This document shows positions 1-7,395 of a DNA stretch of 64,000 nucleotides, piece by piece. The DNA comes from Amycolatopsis coloradensis (GTDB lineage Bacteria; Actinomycetota; Actinomycetes; Mycobacteriales; Pseudonocardiaceae): positions 232,026 through 296,025 of the forward strand of contig NZ_MQUQ01000015.1 in the NCBI RefSeq assembly GCF_001953865.1. The letters run 5' to 3'. The notes under the pieces were generated by a model. The model saw only the letters and a list, made by a program, of their open reading frames with translations. It was not told the DNA's origin and did no database searches. Position numbers and translations under genes: made by a program. Positions within the stretch are counted from its first letter, which is position 1. Each line of letters starts with the position of its first letter.

Positions 1-2
1 AA

Positions 3-179
3 GGCGTCGACTTCCACTGGTTCCCCCTCGACAACCCCGGCATCGTCTCCATCCCCATCGCCTTCTTCCTCGGCTGGCTCGGCACCGTCCTGTCCACAGA
101 ACACAACCAGAAGAAGTACGCCGAGATGGAGGTCCGCTCCCTCACCGGTGTGGGAGCGGAGAAGGCGACCCAGCACTGA
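3..179 (+). CDS. actP: Cation/acetate symporter (SSS family), C-terminal end only
   Basis: The last 58 codons of a gene that begins before the window. The peptide has a final hydrophobic segment (IVSIPIAFFLGWLGTVLS) followed by a charged cytoplasmic tail ending GAEKATQH. This matches the C-terminus of ActP-type sodium/solute symporters, which import acetate and other short monocarboxylates across the cytoplasmic membrane. The family call rests only on this tail, so the exact substrate is uncertain. Confidence 0.6.
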   Translation, partial: GVDFHWFPLDNPGIVSIPIAFFLGWLGTVLSTEHNQKKYAEMEVRSLTGVGAEKATQH

Positions 180-226
180 GATCCGCTTCACGCGCGCGCA
201 ACGGGAGGGGATGCGAGGATGGCAGG

Positions 227-577
227 GTGGTGAGCCCTGCTGACATCCCGACCGTCGCCGTCCGTGATCTGCCGAAGGACGGCGTCGCGCTGCTCGATGT
301 CCGCGAGGACGACGAGTGGGCCGCCGGGCACGCGCCGGGCGCCAAGCACATCCCGATGGGTGACCTGCCCGCGCGCGTCGGCGAACTCGACGATCTGCCC
401 GACGACCAGCCGGTCTACGTGATCTGCCGCAGCGGTGGGCGCTCCGCCCGCGCCGCCGCGTGGCTCAACGCGAGTGGCTGGGACGCGGTGAACGTCGCCG
501 GCGGGATGGGGTCCTGGCAGCAGGAGGGGCGCCCGATGGTCGGCGACCATCCCGGCGTCGACCCCGAAGTGCTGTAA
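227..577 (+). CDS. Single-domain rhodanese-like sulfurtransferase
   Basis: A 116-residue cytoplasmic protein made of one rhodanese domain. Family hallmarks are visible: LLDVREDDEWAAGHAPGAKH near residues 22-41 and an active-site loop CRSGGRS with the persulfide-forming cysteine at about residue 67. Single-domain rhodaneses move sulfane sulfur to acceptors such as thiols or cyanide; the partner here is unknown. GTG is the likely start, with a second GTG one codon later. It ends 3 bases before the next gene, so the two are probably co-transcribed. Confidence 0.9.
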   Translation: MVSPADIPTVAVRDLPKDGVALLDVREDDEWAAGHAPGAKHIPMGDLPARVGELDDLPDDQPVYVICRSGGRSARAAAWLNASGWDAVNVAGGMGSWQQEGRPMVGDHPGVDPEVL

Positions 578-579
578 CC

Positions 580-1539
580 GTGCAGCCAGGCCACTACCCA
601 CCAAGGGCACCACTGCCGCCGGTGCGTCCGGCGCCGATGCGGCAGCCGGCGCATCATCGCGTCCGTTGGGTCGCGTCGCCGCCTCCCGGCGCTTGGCCGC
701 CGAGGCGCGACCCCGTGGCCGAGCGCTACTCCGGACCGCCGTCGTACCCGGTCCCGCCGCGGTGGGGCTTCCCGAACCTGGTCTGGCGCCGCCCGACCGC
801 GGTCCCCGGCACGGCCTCCGGCGAGGTCACGCCGGGCGAGCGGCTGCGGGTGATCACGCGCAGTCTCCTGCCGGTGCTGTGGACCTTCACCGTACTGGCG
901 CTCGCCGCCGCGGCCTCCGAGATCTGGCGTTACGTCCTGCTCGTGCAGAGCCGCGACTCGGCGTTGTCGACCTCCGTCGTCACGGTTTCCGACAGTTTCG
1001 TGATCACCACCGGCCTGCTCACGACGATCCTTTCGCTGCTGCCGTCGGGGCTCACCGTGTGGTGGCTGCTCGTGGCGAGGCACGCCGCCGCGGACGTCTC
1101 CGGCGAGGTGCCGCCGAGGCGGCAGCGGCAGGTGCTGACGTTCGTGCTGGTGCCGGTGGTGAACCTGATCATGGTGCTGCCGATCGTCGCCGAACTCGAA
1201 CACGCCGTCCTGCGCCGGACGCCGGAAACGCGGCCGAAGCCGTCGCGGCTCGTGCTGGTGTGGTGGGGCGTCTGGATGCTGAACTGGCTGCTGCTCGTCC
1301 TCGTCATCGTCTGGCGGTTCCGCGACGGTGTCCAGGCGCTGGCCGACGGCGTCGTGCTGGTCGCGCTGACCGACCTGGCAGCGGCCGGGTTGGCGGTGGT
1401 GACGGCTCTGCTCGTGAAGCGCATGTCCGGCCTGCTGGCACCTGTCGCGGAGAAGAAGCTCCGCCTGCTTCGCGTGCTGAAGGTGGAGGGTGCTCCGGAT
1501 CCGGAACGGCGCGAGCGTCCCGCCTCTTCCGTGCGCTGA
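580..1539 (+). CDS. DUF4328 family integral membrane protein
   Basis: A 319-residue protein. A Pro/Arg-rich N-terminal stretch (about 60 residues, HYPPRAPLPPVRPAPMR) precedes several strongly hydrophobic helices, including LLPVLWTFTVLALAAAASEIW, VLTFVLVPVVNLIMVLPIV and LVLVWWGVWMLNWLLLVLVIVW. This layout is typical of actinobacterial DUF4328 proteins, whose function is unknown. The GTG at 580 follows the rhodanese stop directly; an upstream in-frame start would overlap that gene by 118 bases and is unlikely. Confidence 0.75.
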   Translation: MQPGHYPPRAPLPPVRPAPMRQPAHHRVRWVASPPPGAWPPRRDPVAERYSGPPSYPVPPRWGFPNLVWRRPTAVPGTASGEVTPGERLRVITRSLLPVLWTFTVLALAAAASEIWRYVLLVQSRDSALSTSVVTVSDSFVITTGLLTTILSLLPSGLTVWWLLVARHAAADVSGEVPPRRQRQVLTFVLVPVVNLIMVLPIVAELEHAVLRRTPETRPKPSRLVLVWWGVWMLNWLLLVLVIVWRFRDGVQALADGVVLVALTDLAAAGLAVVTALLVKRMSGLLAPVAEKKLRLLRVLKVEGAPDPERRERPASSVR

Positions 1540-1545
1540 CCTGCG

Positions 1546-1574
1546 GAAAGAGAGCAAGGGACCTTTGCTGTCGC
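1546..1574 (+). repeat. Short dispersed repeat, family C (AAGGGACCTTTGC), copy 1
   Basis: The core GCAAGGGACCTTTGC at 1554-1568 is an imperfect palindrome, preceded by GAAAGAGA and followed by TGTCGC. Near-identical copies occur at 49838-49865 and, less well conserved, at 17065-17080. It lies in the short gap between the DUF4328 and monooxygenase genes. Function unknown. Confidence 0.6.
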
Positions 1575-1633
1575 GCGCGGTGAGCCAGGTCACCGTTGAC
1601 CTCCAGCTCACTCGAGGTCCGAGACTGGTGATC

Positions 1634-1942
1634 ATGAGCGACGACGGCGTCACCTTCATCAATGTCTTCGAGATTCCCGCCGACCGCGTGGACGAGTTCG
1701 TCGAGACGTGGCGCGAGCGCGCGAAGCTGATGCGGGACGCGCCCGGCTTCCGTGATGCCAAGCTCCACCGCGCGCTGCTGCCGGATTCACGTTTCCAGCT
1801 CGTCAACGTCACGCACTACGACAGCCGGGAAGCCTGGGAGGCGGCCGGGAAGAACCAGGTGTTCAAGGCGTCGACCGAACGCGCCGCGGAGGTCGCCACC
1901 CCCAACGCCGCGCTCTACGAGGTCGTCGTCGAGTACCCCTAG
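1634..1942 (+). CDS. Antibiotic biosynthesis monooxygenase (ABM) domain protein
   Basis: A 102-residue single-domain protein of the dimeric alpha/beta-barrel ABM type. Features are VTFINVFEIPADRVDEFVET at the N-terminus, a central HYDSREAWEAA segment, and a closing strand ALYEVVVEYP. Family members are cofactor-free monooxygenases or heme-degrading enzymes; the substrate cannot be read from sequence. The ATG at 1634 gives the usual family length. Upstream in-frame starts would run back through the family C repeat. Confidence 0.85.
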   Translation: MSDDGVTFINVFEIPADRVDEFVETWRERAKLMRDAPGFRDAKLHRALLPDSRFQLVNVTHYDSREAWEAAGKNQVFKASTERAAEVATPNAALYEVVVEYP

Positions 1943-1985
1943 TGCACGGTGACCAGTTCGGGGTTTGAGCCGACGCACGCAGGAA

Positions 1986-3155
1986 CTAGCCGGTGGTGAC
2001 GAGGAGCGAACGCAGGCCGCGGATCACGAACTCCGGGCGCTGCTCCGGGGCCTCCGCGAGTTCCAGCCCTGGCAGTTTCGTGGTCAGCGCCGTCAGCGCG
2101 GCCGCGATCTCCACCCGCGCGAGCGGGGCGCCGACGCAGTAGTGGATGCCCATGCCGAAGCCGAGGTGCGCGTTCGGCGTGCGGCCGATGTCGAGGGTGT
2201 CCGGCCGGTCGAACACCTTCGGATCCCGCGCGGCGGCGCCGAGAAGCGCGCCGATCTTCTCGCCTTCGGCCACCCGGAACCCGGCGATCTCGACGTCGGT
2301 GGTCGCCGTCCGCTCGAAGAGTTGGAGCGGCGAGTCGAAGCGGATCAGCTCCTCGACGCACGGGTCCAGGAGATCCGGTGCGGCCACCAGCCGCTCCCAT
2401 TGGCCGCGGTGGGTCAGCAGCGCGTTGACGCCGTTCCCGATGACGTTCACCGTCGCCTCGTGCCCGGCCATCAGGAGCAGGACCGCGGTCGCAACCAGTT
2501 CGTCTTCGGTGAGTTCGCTGCGCAGAAGGTCGCTGACGATGTCGTCGCCAGGGGAGTTCGCGCGCTGCTTCGCCACGTCACGCAGGTACTCGACGAACTC
2601 CGCCGACGCGGCTTCGGCGGCGTCGCGCTTCTCCTCGGCGAGGCCGTACTCGTACATCTTCACGATGTGGTTCGACAAGGTGACCATGCGCGGCCCGTCC
2701 TTGATCGGGACGCCAAGGAGTTCGGCGATGACCGCGACCGGCAGTGGCTGCGCGAGGTGCGCCAGCAGATCGGCCGAGCCGGTTTCGGCGATCTCGGCGG
2801 CGAGCCCGTCGACCATGCCGTCCGCGAGTTCGGCGACCATCGGCCGCAACCGCTGGACGTGCCCGCGTCCGAAAGCGCCCGCGATCACCCGCCGGAGCCG
2901 GGTGTGGGCGGGCGGCTCGTTCTCCAGCAACGAGTTGCGGTGCAGCAGGTTGAACGACGCGAACCGCTCCACCGGCAGCGCGTCCCGCCAGATCCGGCCG
3001 AGCCCGCGATGCCGCAGGACGGCGGCCGACGCCGAGTGCGACACCGCCACGGCGATGCCGAGGCCGTCGTGCCGGTGGACTTCGCCGCGCTCGCGGAGGT
3101 CGGCGAAGTACGGATACGGGTTCGCGAGGAAGGCCGGATCGGCGAGGTCGAACAC
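1986..3155 (-). CDS. Cytochrome P450
   Basis: A 389-residue soluble bacterial-type P450. The I-helix motif AGHEAT is at residues 230-235, the K-helix ExxR (EELIR) at about 269-272, and the heme loop FGMGIHYCVGAPLAR has its proximal cysteine at 340. These genes hydroxylate or otherwise oxidise small molecules with electrons from a ferredoxin. No ferredoxin or biosynthetic cluster lies alongside, so the substrate is unknown. It is transcribed toward the ABM monooxygenase. Confidence 0.95.
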   Translation of the reverse strand: MFDLADPAFLANPYPYFADLRERGEVHRHDGLGIAVAVSHSASAAVLRHRGLGRIWRDALPVERFASFNLLHRNSLLENEPPAHTRLRRVIAGAFGRGHVQRLRPMVAELADGMVDGLAAEIAETGSADLLAHLAQPLPVAVIAELLGVPIKDGPRMVTLSNHIVKMYEYGLAEEKRDAAEAASAEFVEYLRDVAKQRANSPGDDIVSDLLRSELTEDELVATAVLLLMAGHEATVNVIGNGVNALLTHRGQWERLVAAPDLLDPCVEELIRFDSPLQLFERTATTDVEIAGFRVAEGEKIGALLGAAARDPKVFDRPDTLDIGRTPNAHLGFGMGIHYCVGAPLARVEIAAALTALTTKLPGLELAEAPEQRPEFVIRGLRSLLVTTG

Positions 3156-3190
3156 CCGCCGACTGTAACTCGACCGGGCCCGGGACAGCG

Positions 3191-3217
3191 CCGCGCCGGG
3201 AGCCCACCCCGGCGCGG
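3191..3217 (-). terminator. GC-rich hairpin between the His-rich peptide gene and the P450 gene
   Basis: A perfect 10-bp stem CCGCGCCGGG (3191-3200) / CCCGGCGCGG (3208-3217) with a 7-base loop. It lies just after the stop of the upstream small gene, as a terminator or 3'-end stabiliser would. No U-run follows, so termination is inferred. Confidence 0.5.
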
Positions 3218-3228
3218 TCGCGGAGCTG

Positions 3229-3441
3229 TCAGTACAGCCAATAGCCCGGGTAGCCGTGGTGATGGTGGTAATGATGAGAGTGGTGGTAATGGCCGAAACA
3301 GAGCAGCAGGCAGCGTGCCTGGTCGCTCTTCTCGGCCTGCTGCGGCGCGGCCGAAGCCATGCCCACCGAGGGGCCCGCCACCAGCAGCCCGAGTGCCACG
3401 GGCAAGGCAGCCAGTGCGGCTCGGCGCTTGGAGTTGCTCAT
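3229..3441 (-). CDS. Small secreted His/Tyr-rich protein
   Basis: A 70-residue precursor. It has a typical Sec signal peptide (SKRRAALAALPVALGLLVAGPSVGMASAAP), then a mature part of about 37 residues with two cysteines (CLLLC) and a tail very rich in His and Tyr (GHYHHSHHYHHHHGYPGYWLY). A ribosome-binding site (AAGGGA) precedes the ATG. The tail suggests metal binding outside the cell, which is inference. No named family is recognised. Confidence 0.75.
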   Translation of the reverse strand: MSNSKRRAALAALPVALGLLVAGPSVGMASAAPQQAEKSDQARCLLLCFGHYHHSHHYHHHHGYPGYWLY

Positions 3442-3728
3442 CTGTGATCCCTTCTCGCTGATACGGCGCGATCAGCGCCAAGATCAAGTATTCGCCGAGA
3501 TACGGGGAAAAGGGCAGGCTGATCACCCGCGATTAGATCGTCCGGATGGTGGCGACCTTCCGCGGTCACGTTTCCGTGATACCCGAATGGCCGCTGAAAC
3601 CGGCCGATCCGGTCGATCCGGCGGGCTGCCGGGTGTCGTTCGCGCTGTCTTCGTCACCAACCCCGGGGGCCTTAAGAGCCGCGCGCCCTTCCCGCGATAG
3701 CGTTCTGAACCGAGCTGAGGAGGCTGAC

Positions 3729-4613
3729 GTGGGCAAGGGTTCGCGCAAGAAGGGTCCCAAGACGACCTCGGATCGCAAGCCGAAGGTGCGCGATGTCTTC
3801 GTCGGCCAGCCCTTCGAGGGTCTCGCGGCCGAGACCGAGCTGATCGCGCTGCGCGAATTCGTCCCCTCGGCGACGGCGTCGCTCACGCTGGCGGGCTCCG
3901 GTGAGAAGGTCACCCTCGGCACGGTGCTGCCGATGGCGGCGGCCGCGTTCGTCCGGTCCGACGGCGAGCGCTACGTCGGGATGCAGGTGCAGACCCGCTC
4001 CTCGGACATCAGCCGCGACCTCGGCCGGTCGCTCCAGTGGGTGCTGGAGGCGAAGGAGGGCGACGTCCTGTCCGTGCCGGACACGACGACCCCGCCCACC
4101 GCCGACGAGAAGGCCCGCTTGCAGGACGTGCTCGACACGAGCGTCGAACTCGACGCCACGCTCTACAACGACTTCGCCTGGTGGCTGCCCGAAGACGCCG
4201 ACGCGAGCGGCGACGTCGCGCTGTCCCTCGAGCGCGCGAACGCGGCGATCATGCCGACCGAGCGCCTCGGCGCGGGTGCGTACTGGGTGCTCGCCGGCGA
4301 GAAGGCGCACCTGCGCTGGGTCCGCCCCGAACCGGAGAACCTGCTGCTGCAAGCGCTTGCGCGGCTGTCCGCAGCCGGCGAACTCGGCCTCGGCGAGGGC
4401 TCCCGCTACGCCGGTTCGTTCCGCGCGCACGGGCTGCTCGTCCCGGTATGGGATCTCGATCCCGAGGCCCACGCCCGCGAATGGGCCGACGCGAAGGACC
4501 AGCTCGGCGTCCGGCTCGATGCCGCGCTGAAGTCCCTCGACACCGAGCCGCTCAACGCCACCGAGCGCCGCTCGCGCGACGGCCTGATCGGCCGCCAGCT
4601 CACCATCCGCTGA
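3729..4613 (+). CDS. DUF5926 family protein
   Basis: A 294-residue soluble protein starting MGKGSRKKGPKTTSDRKPKV, a strongly basic N-terminal tail seen in the actinobacterial DUF5926 family. The rest is a mixed alpha/beta region without membrane segments. The GTG start has a good ribosome-binding site (GAGGAGG, 6 bases upstream). Function is unknown. The basic lead resembles those of the proteins at 33803 and 40428, but relatedness beyond the tail is not established. Confidence 0.75.
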   Translation: MGKGSRKKGPKTTSDRKPKVRDVFVGQPFEGLAAETELIALREFVPSATASLTLAGSGEKVTLGTVLPMAAAAFVRSDGERYVGMQVQTRSSDISRDLGRSLQWVLEAKEGDVLSVPDTTTPPTADEKARLQDVLDTSVELDATLYNDFAWWLPEDADASGDVALSLERANAAIMPTERLGAGAYWVLAGEKAHLRWVRPEPENLLLQALARLSAAGELGLGEGSRYAGSFRAHGLLVPVWDLDPEAHAREWADAKDQLGVRLDAALKSLDTEPLNATERRSRDGLIGRQLTIR

Positions 4614-4629
4614 CCCCACCTCCTCGCGT

Positions 4630-4683
4630 TTCGTCCTCTGGTTGCGGTAGTCGCACACGCAACTACCGCAACCAGAGGACGAA
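4630..4683. repeat. Palindromic repeat, family B (GTCCTCT...AGAGGAC), copy 1
   Basis: Perfect 22-bp inverted arms at 4630-4651 and 4662-4683 (TTCGTCCTCTGG... / ...CCAGAGGACGAA) separated by 10 bases. It fills the gap between two same-strand genes and could fold as a long RNA hairpin. Relatives are at 14772-14849, 47048-47111 and, as a half, 61007-61025. Confidence 0.85.
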
Positions 4684-4701
4684 TTGCGTCAGGATGGGTG
4701 C

Positions 4702-5049
4702 GTGATCGTTCATATCTGTCCGAAGGGTGACTGGGCGCCCGAAGGCGGCGTCTACACCGCCGCGTCGCTCGACACCGACGGCTTCATCCACTGCTCGGAC
4801 CCGGGGACCGCGCACATCCCGGCCAACGCCGTGTTCGCCGGCCGCACCGACCTCGTGCTGCTGGAGATCGACCCGGCGCTCGTCGGCGCGCCCGTCGTCT
4901 GGGAGGACGGCGACCCGCCGCATCCGGCCGGTGTCCAGTTCCCCCACGTGTACGGGCCGATACCTCGTAACGCCGTGGTGGCCGTCCACGAATTCCCTGT
5001 TCGGGGGGATGGTTCGTTCAGGATTCCCGAGTCCCTGTCGAGACGTTGA
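4702..5049 (+). CDS. DUF952 domain protein
   Basis: A 115-residue protein covering one DUF952 domain. Conserved blocks are IVHICPKGDW, GFIHCSD (residues about 28-34), LVLLEIDPALV and FPHVYGPIPRNAVV. The fold is related to ADP-ribosyltransferase-like proteins, but no activity is established. The GTG at 4702 was chosen because VIVHI begins the domain. It comes straight after the family B palindrome. Confidence 0.85.
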   Translation: MIVHICPKGDWAPEGGVYTAASLDTDGFIHCSDPGTAHIPANAVFAGRTDLVLLEIDPALVGAPVVWEDGDPPHPAGVQFPHVYGPIPRNAVVAVHEFPVRGDGSFRIPESLSRR

Positions 5050-5185
5050 GGCGGGCGACTCGTCATCCGTATGGGCGTCTCTCGAACCAGTTCGCGGCAA
5101 GAGACAACCTGTGGGGGCGGCCATGCGTTTCGGGAGAGGTGAGCCAGGTGTGCCTGGCCGTGGAATCCCGGGAGGAGGCGATACG

Positions 5186-5767
5186 GTGACCGCTGCCGCG
5201 ACGGTCATCTCGGGGACGGACGTCTGGGGGGCCGGCGAGAGCCGAGGGAGTGACGTGCCGGGCGAGCTCACCGACTTCGGCGACTTCGTGCGGGCAAGCC
5301 TGCCAAGTCTGCTGAGGTACGGGCACGCCCTCACCGGGAATCCGCACGACGCCGCCGACCTGGTCCAGACCGTGCTGGAGAAGATCGGCTCCCGCTGGTC
5401 CTACGTGCAGCACAAGACCGGCGACCCGATGGCCTACATCCGCCGTTCGATGGCGAACGCGCACGTCAGCCGGTGGCGCCGGACCAAACGGGAGAGCCTG
5501 GTCGCCGACCTTCCGGACACGCGGCCGTACAGTCCGGCGGACCCGTTCGAACACGAGCCGCTGTGGCAGGCGTTACGCGCGCTGCCGCCGAGGCAACGCG
5601 CGGTGATGGTGCTGCGTTACTACGAGGGGCTTTCGGAAGCGGAGATCGCGGATTCGCTCGGCATCAGCCAGGGCACCGTGAAAAGCCAGGCCAGCAAGGC
5701 GATCACGTCCTTGCGCACGAAGCTCGCACTGTTCGAGGCCAAAGGCGAAGGGAGGGAAGCGGGATGA
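5186..5767 (+). CDS. SigE-type RNA polymerase sigma factor (group 4/ECF)
   Basis: Region 2 is visible as FVRASLPSLLRYGHALTGNPHDAADLVQTVLEKI; region 4 as LPPRQRAVMVLRYYEGLSEAEIADSLGISQGTVKSQASKA. This is the common actinobacterial SigE-family ECF pattern. The GTG at 5186 has a strong ribosome-binding site (GGAGGAGG, 7 bases before). A GTG at 5255, also with a purine-rich site, would give a 170-residue protein closer to the usual length, so the start is uncertain. It overlaps the next gene by ATGA, implying coupled translation with its membrane partner. Confidence 0.9.
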   Translation: MTAAATVISGTDVWGAGESRGSDVPGELTDFGDFVRASLPSLLRYGHALTGNPHDAADLVQTVLEKIGSRWSYVQHKTGDPMAYIRRSMANAHVSRWRRTKRESLVADLPDTRPYSPADPFEHEPLWQALRALPPRQRAVMVLRYYEGLSEAEIADSLGISQGTVKSQASKAITSLRTKLALFEAKGEGREAG

Positions 5768-6606
5768 ACATGTCCGAGGAGGACGTGCGGCAGAAGCTGC
5801 GCGACCTGTTCTCCGACGATCGGCTCGGGGTGCCGTCCACGCTGAATCCCGAGACGATCGTGGCCGGCGCCAAACGCCGCCGTCGCCGCCGCCAGATGAT
5901 GCAGACGACGACCGGGATGGCCGCCGCGGTGGTCATGGTGGGCAGCGGACTCACCGTTTTCTCGATCCATGACCGGGACAACGGCGCGGTCTTCCCCTCC
6001 GGGCAGCTCGGCTTGGGGCAGTCCGCGACCAGTCAGGTCCAGCCGGGGCCCGCGGCCGAGCCGCCACCGCCGGCGTCGTCCTCGGCGCCGCATTCGAGCG
6101 TGGCGGCCCAGCCACCGCCGACGACGGTCTCCGGTGGCCCGGTCAAGCCGCCGAAGAGCACCACGGCCACGAAGCCGCCCGCACAGGGCAAGGTGACCAC
6201 CGGCTCGCTGCTGACCGCCGCCGGTTTCGGCAAGCTCCGGCTCGGGATGAGCGAGTCCGAGGCGGAGGCCACCACCGGGCCGCTGCGGGCGAAAGAGGTC
6301 CGGGGCGGCTGCACGTACGGATACGCCGAGGGATCCGCCGTTCCGGGGCCGACGTCGGTGTCGCTGACCGAGAGCGACGGGATCACCGTCATCAACCCGG
6401 CCGGCACGGTGCACACCCCCGAGGGGATCGGGGTCGGCTCGACCGAGGCGGACATCCTCGCCGCGTATCCCGGCAGCACCAAGGACGGCGGTGCCTACGT
6501 CGCGCCCGCCAGCGCGGTGAGCGCGTACCGGATCTTCGTGGCCAACGACGGATCGGCCGTCAGCATTCTGCTGACCAGCATCAACCAGGACTGCCAGTTC
6601 GGCTGA
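5764..6606 (+). CDS. Single-pass membrane protein coupled to the sigma factor (probable anti-sigma role)
   Basis: A 280-residue protein. It has a cytoplasmic N-terminal part (MSEEDVRQKLRDLFSDD) with a basic patch RRRRRR near residue 40, one membrane helix (MAAAVVMVGSGLTVFSI), a Pro/Ser/Thr-rich stalk and a C-terminal external domain (FGKLRLGMSESEAEATTGPL, then CTYGYAEG and NQDCQFG). The ATGA overlap with the sigma gene and the topology suggest a membrane-bound sensor or anti-sigma protein. No zinc anti-sigma (HxxxCxxC) motif is seen, so the role is inferred. Confidence 0.7.
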   Translation: MNMSEEDVRQKLRDLFSDDRLGVPSTLNPETIVAGAKRRRRRRQMMQTTTGMAAAVVMVGSGLTVFSIHDRDNGAVFPSGQLGLGQSATSQVQPGPAAEPPPPASSSAPHSSVAAQPPPTTVSGGPVKPPKSTTATKPPAQGKVTTGSLLTAAGFGKLRLGMSESEAEATTGPLRAKEVRGGCTYGYAEGSAVPGPTSVSLTESDGITVINPAGTVHTPEGIGVGSTEADILAAYPGSTKDGGAYVAPASAVSAYRIFVANDGSAVSILLTSINQDCQFG

Positions 6607-6623
6607 GCCGTCCGCACAGACGG

Positions 6624-6661
6624 AAAACCCGGGCTGCTCCAAGGGGGAGAGCCCGGGTTTT
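6624..6661. terminator. Intrinsic bidirectional terminator
   Basis: Stem AAAACCCGGGCT (6624-6635) / AGCCCGGGTTTT (6650-6661) with a 14-base loop. T-tracts on both strands fit termination of the membrane-protein gene on the plus strand and ferritin on the minus strand. Confidence 0.85.
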
Positions 6662-6687
6662 CTCTGTGGTGGGAGGGCGTCAGTGCG

Positions 6688-7239
6688 TCAGAGCGCGCCG
6701 CCCGCGACCGGGGGCATCCCCGAGTCGGCGCCGCCGTCCCCGATGGACTCGCGGTGCAGGTGGTTCTCCACCTCGAACAGGTTGCCGTTCGCGCGTTTGA
6801 CGATGTTGAGCAGTGTGGACATCTGGGAGATCTCTTCGACCTGCTCCTTGAGGAACCACTGCGTGAACTGCTCGCCGATGTAGTCCTCTTCGGCGCGGGC
6901 GGCCTTGGCCAGCTGCTGGATGTCGGTCGCGACGTCCTTCTCCTGCTGCAACGCGAGCTCGATGAGTTCGGTGACGTCGGAGAAGGTGTTGCGCACGTCG
7001 CCGGTGCCGGGGATCTCGACGTGGTGGTCGGTGTCCAGCATGTACTGGATCAGCGCCATCGCGTGGTTGCGTTCCTCGACGGACTGCTTGTAGAAGTGCT
7101 TCGCGAGCTGCGGCAGGTCCTCGGCGTCGAACCAGACCGCCAGCGCGATGTACTGCTGGGAGGCGTTGAACTCGTTGTGGATCTGCGCCTGCAGCAGTTC
7201 GTAGAACTTCGAGCGCGGTTGCTTCTTGATGAGGGCCAT
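6688..7239 (-). CDS. bfrB: Ferritin (BfrB type)
   Basis: A 183-residue, 24-mer-type ferritin that oxidises and stores iron in the cytoplasm. Ferroxidase ligands are visible: E23 (IHNEFNASQQY), E56 and H59 (SVEERNHAM), plus the third-helix glutamates near residues 100-135 (ALQQEKD, YIGEQFTQWFLKEQ). There is no heme-ligand methionine in the bacterioferritin position, so this is a non-heme ferritin. Its leader carries candidate iron boxes (7301-7389), in keeping with iron-dependent control of ferritin in actinobacteria. Confidence 0.92.
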   Translation of the reverse strand: MALIKKQPRSKFYELLQAQIHNEFNASQQYIALAVWFDAEDLPQLAKHFYKQSVEERNHAMALIQYMLDTDHHVEIPGTGDVRNTFSDVTELIELALQQEKDVATDIQQLAKAARAEEDYIGEQFTQWFLKEQVEEISQMSTLLNIVKRANGNLFEVENHLHRESIGDGGADSGMPPVAGGAL

Positions 7240-7300
7240 GTATTCGAAGATACGTCATGCGCTATTCGATTTCCACTTTTTGCTGGTGATCTGGCCCCTA

Positions 7301-7319
7301 TTAGGTTACCATTACCGAT
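7301..7319 (-). promoter_or_regulatory. Candidate IdeR/DtxR iron box upstream of ferritin
   Basis: TTAGGTTACCATTACCGAT matches 13 of 19 positions of the IdeR/DtxR consensus (TTAGGTTAGGCTAACCTAA), with a perfect left half. It lies about 60-80 bases before the ferritin start. In mycobacteria IdeR activates bfrB from upstream boxes; the same role here is inferred. Confidence 0.4.
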
Positions 7320-7333
7320 AATAGGTCCACCTC

Positions 7334-7389
7334 AATAAAGTAAGCCTTCCCTAATCAGTAGCAATTGATTAGGGAAGGCTTGCTTTATT
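7334..7389. terminator. Long AT-rich hairpin between ferritin and arginine deiminase genes
   Basis: Two 24-base arms (7334-7357 and 7366-7389) pair with one G-U-type mismatch around an 8-base loop. The stem is AAGCCTTCCCTAATCA and its complement, flanked by AATAAAG/CTTTATT. It lies 6 bases past the arginine deiminase stop, so a terminator for that gene is likely. On the minus strand each arm also resembles an iron box (TTAGGGAAGGCTTAC, up to 14 of 19 consensus positions), so a double role is possible. Confidence 0.7.
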
Positions 7390-7395
7390 TCTGTT

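Noticed and set aside
415..1812. Long minus-strand open frame opposite the DUF4328 and monooxygenase genes
   Set aside because: It is the antisense shadow of two well-supported plus-strand genes; the peptide is Arg/Pro/His-rich with no family features.
1986..3155. A secondary-metabolite cluster around the P450 and ABM monooxygenase
   Set aside because: No synthase, scaffold enzyme or resistance gene lies nearby; two isolated oxidases do not make a cluster.
1965..3461. Plus-strand frame of about 500 codons opposite the P450
   Set aside because: The opposite strand encodes a complete P450 with all motifs; the plus frame is a GC-rich shadow.
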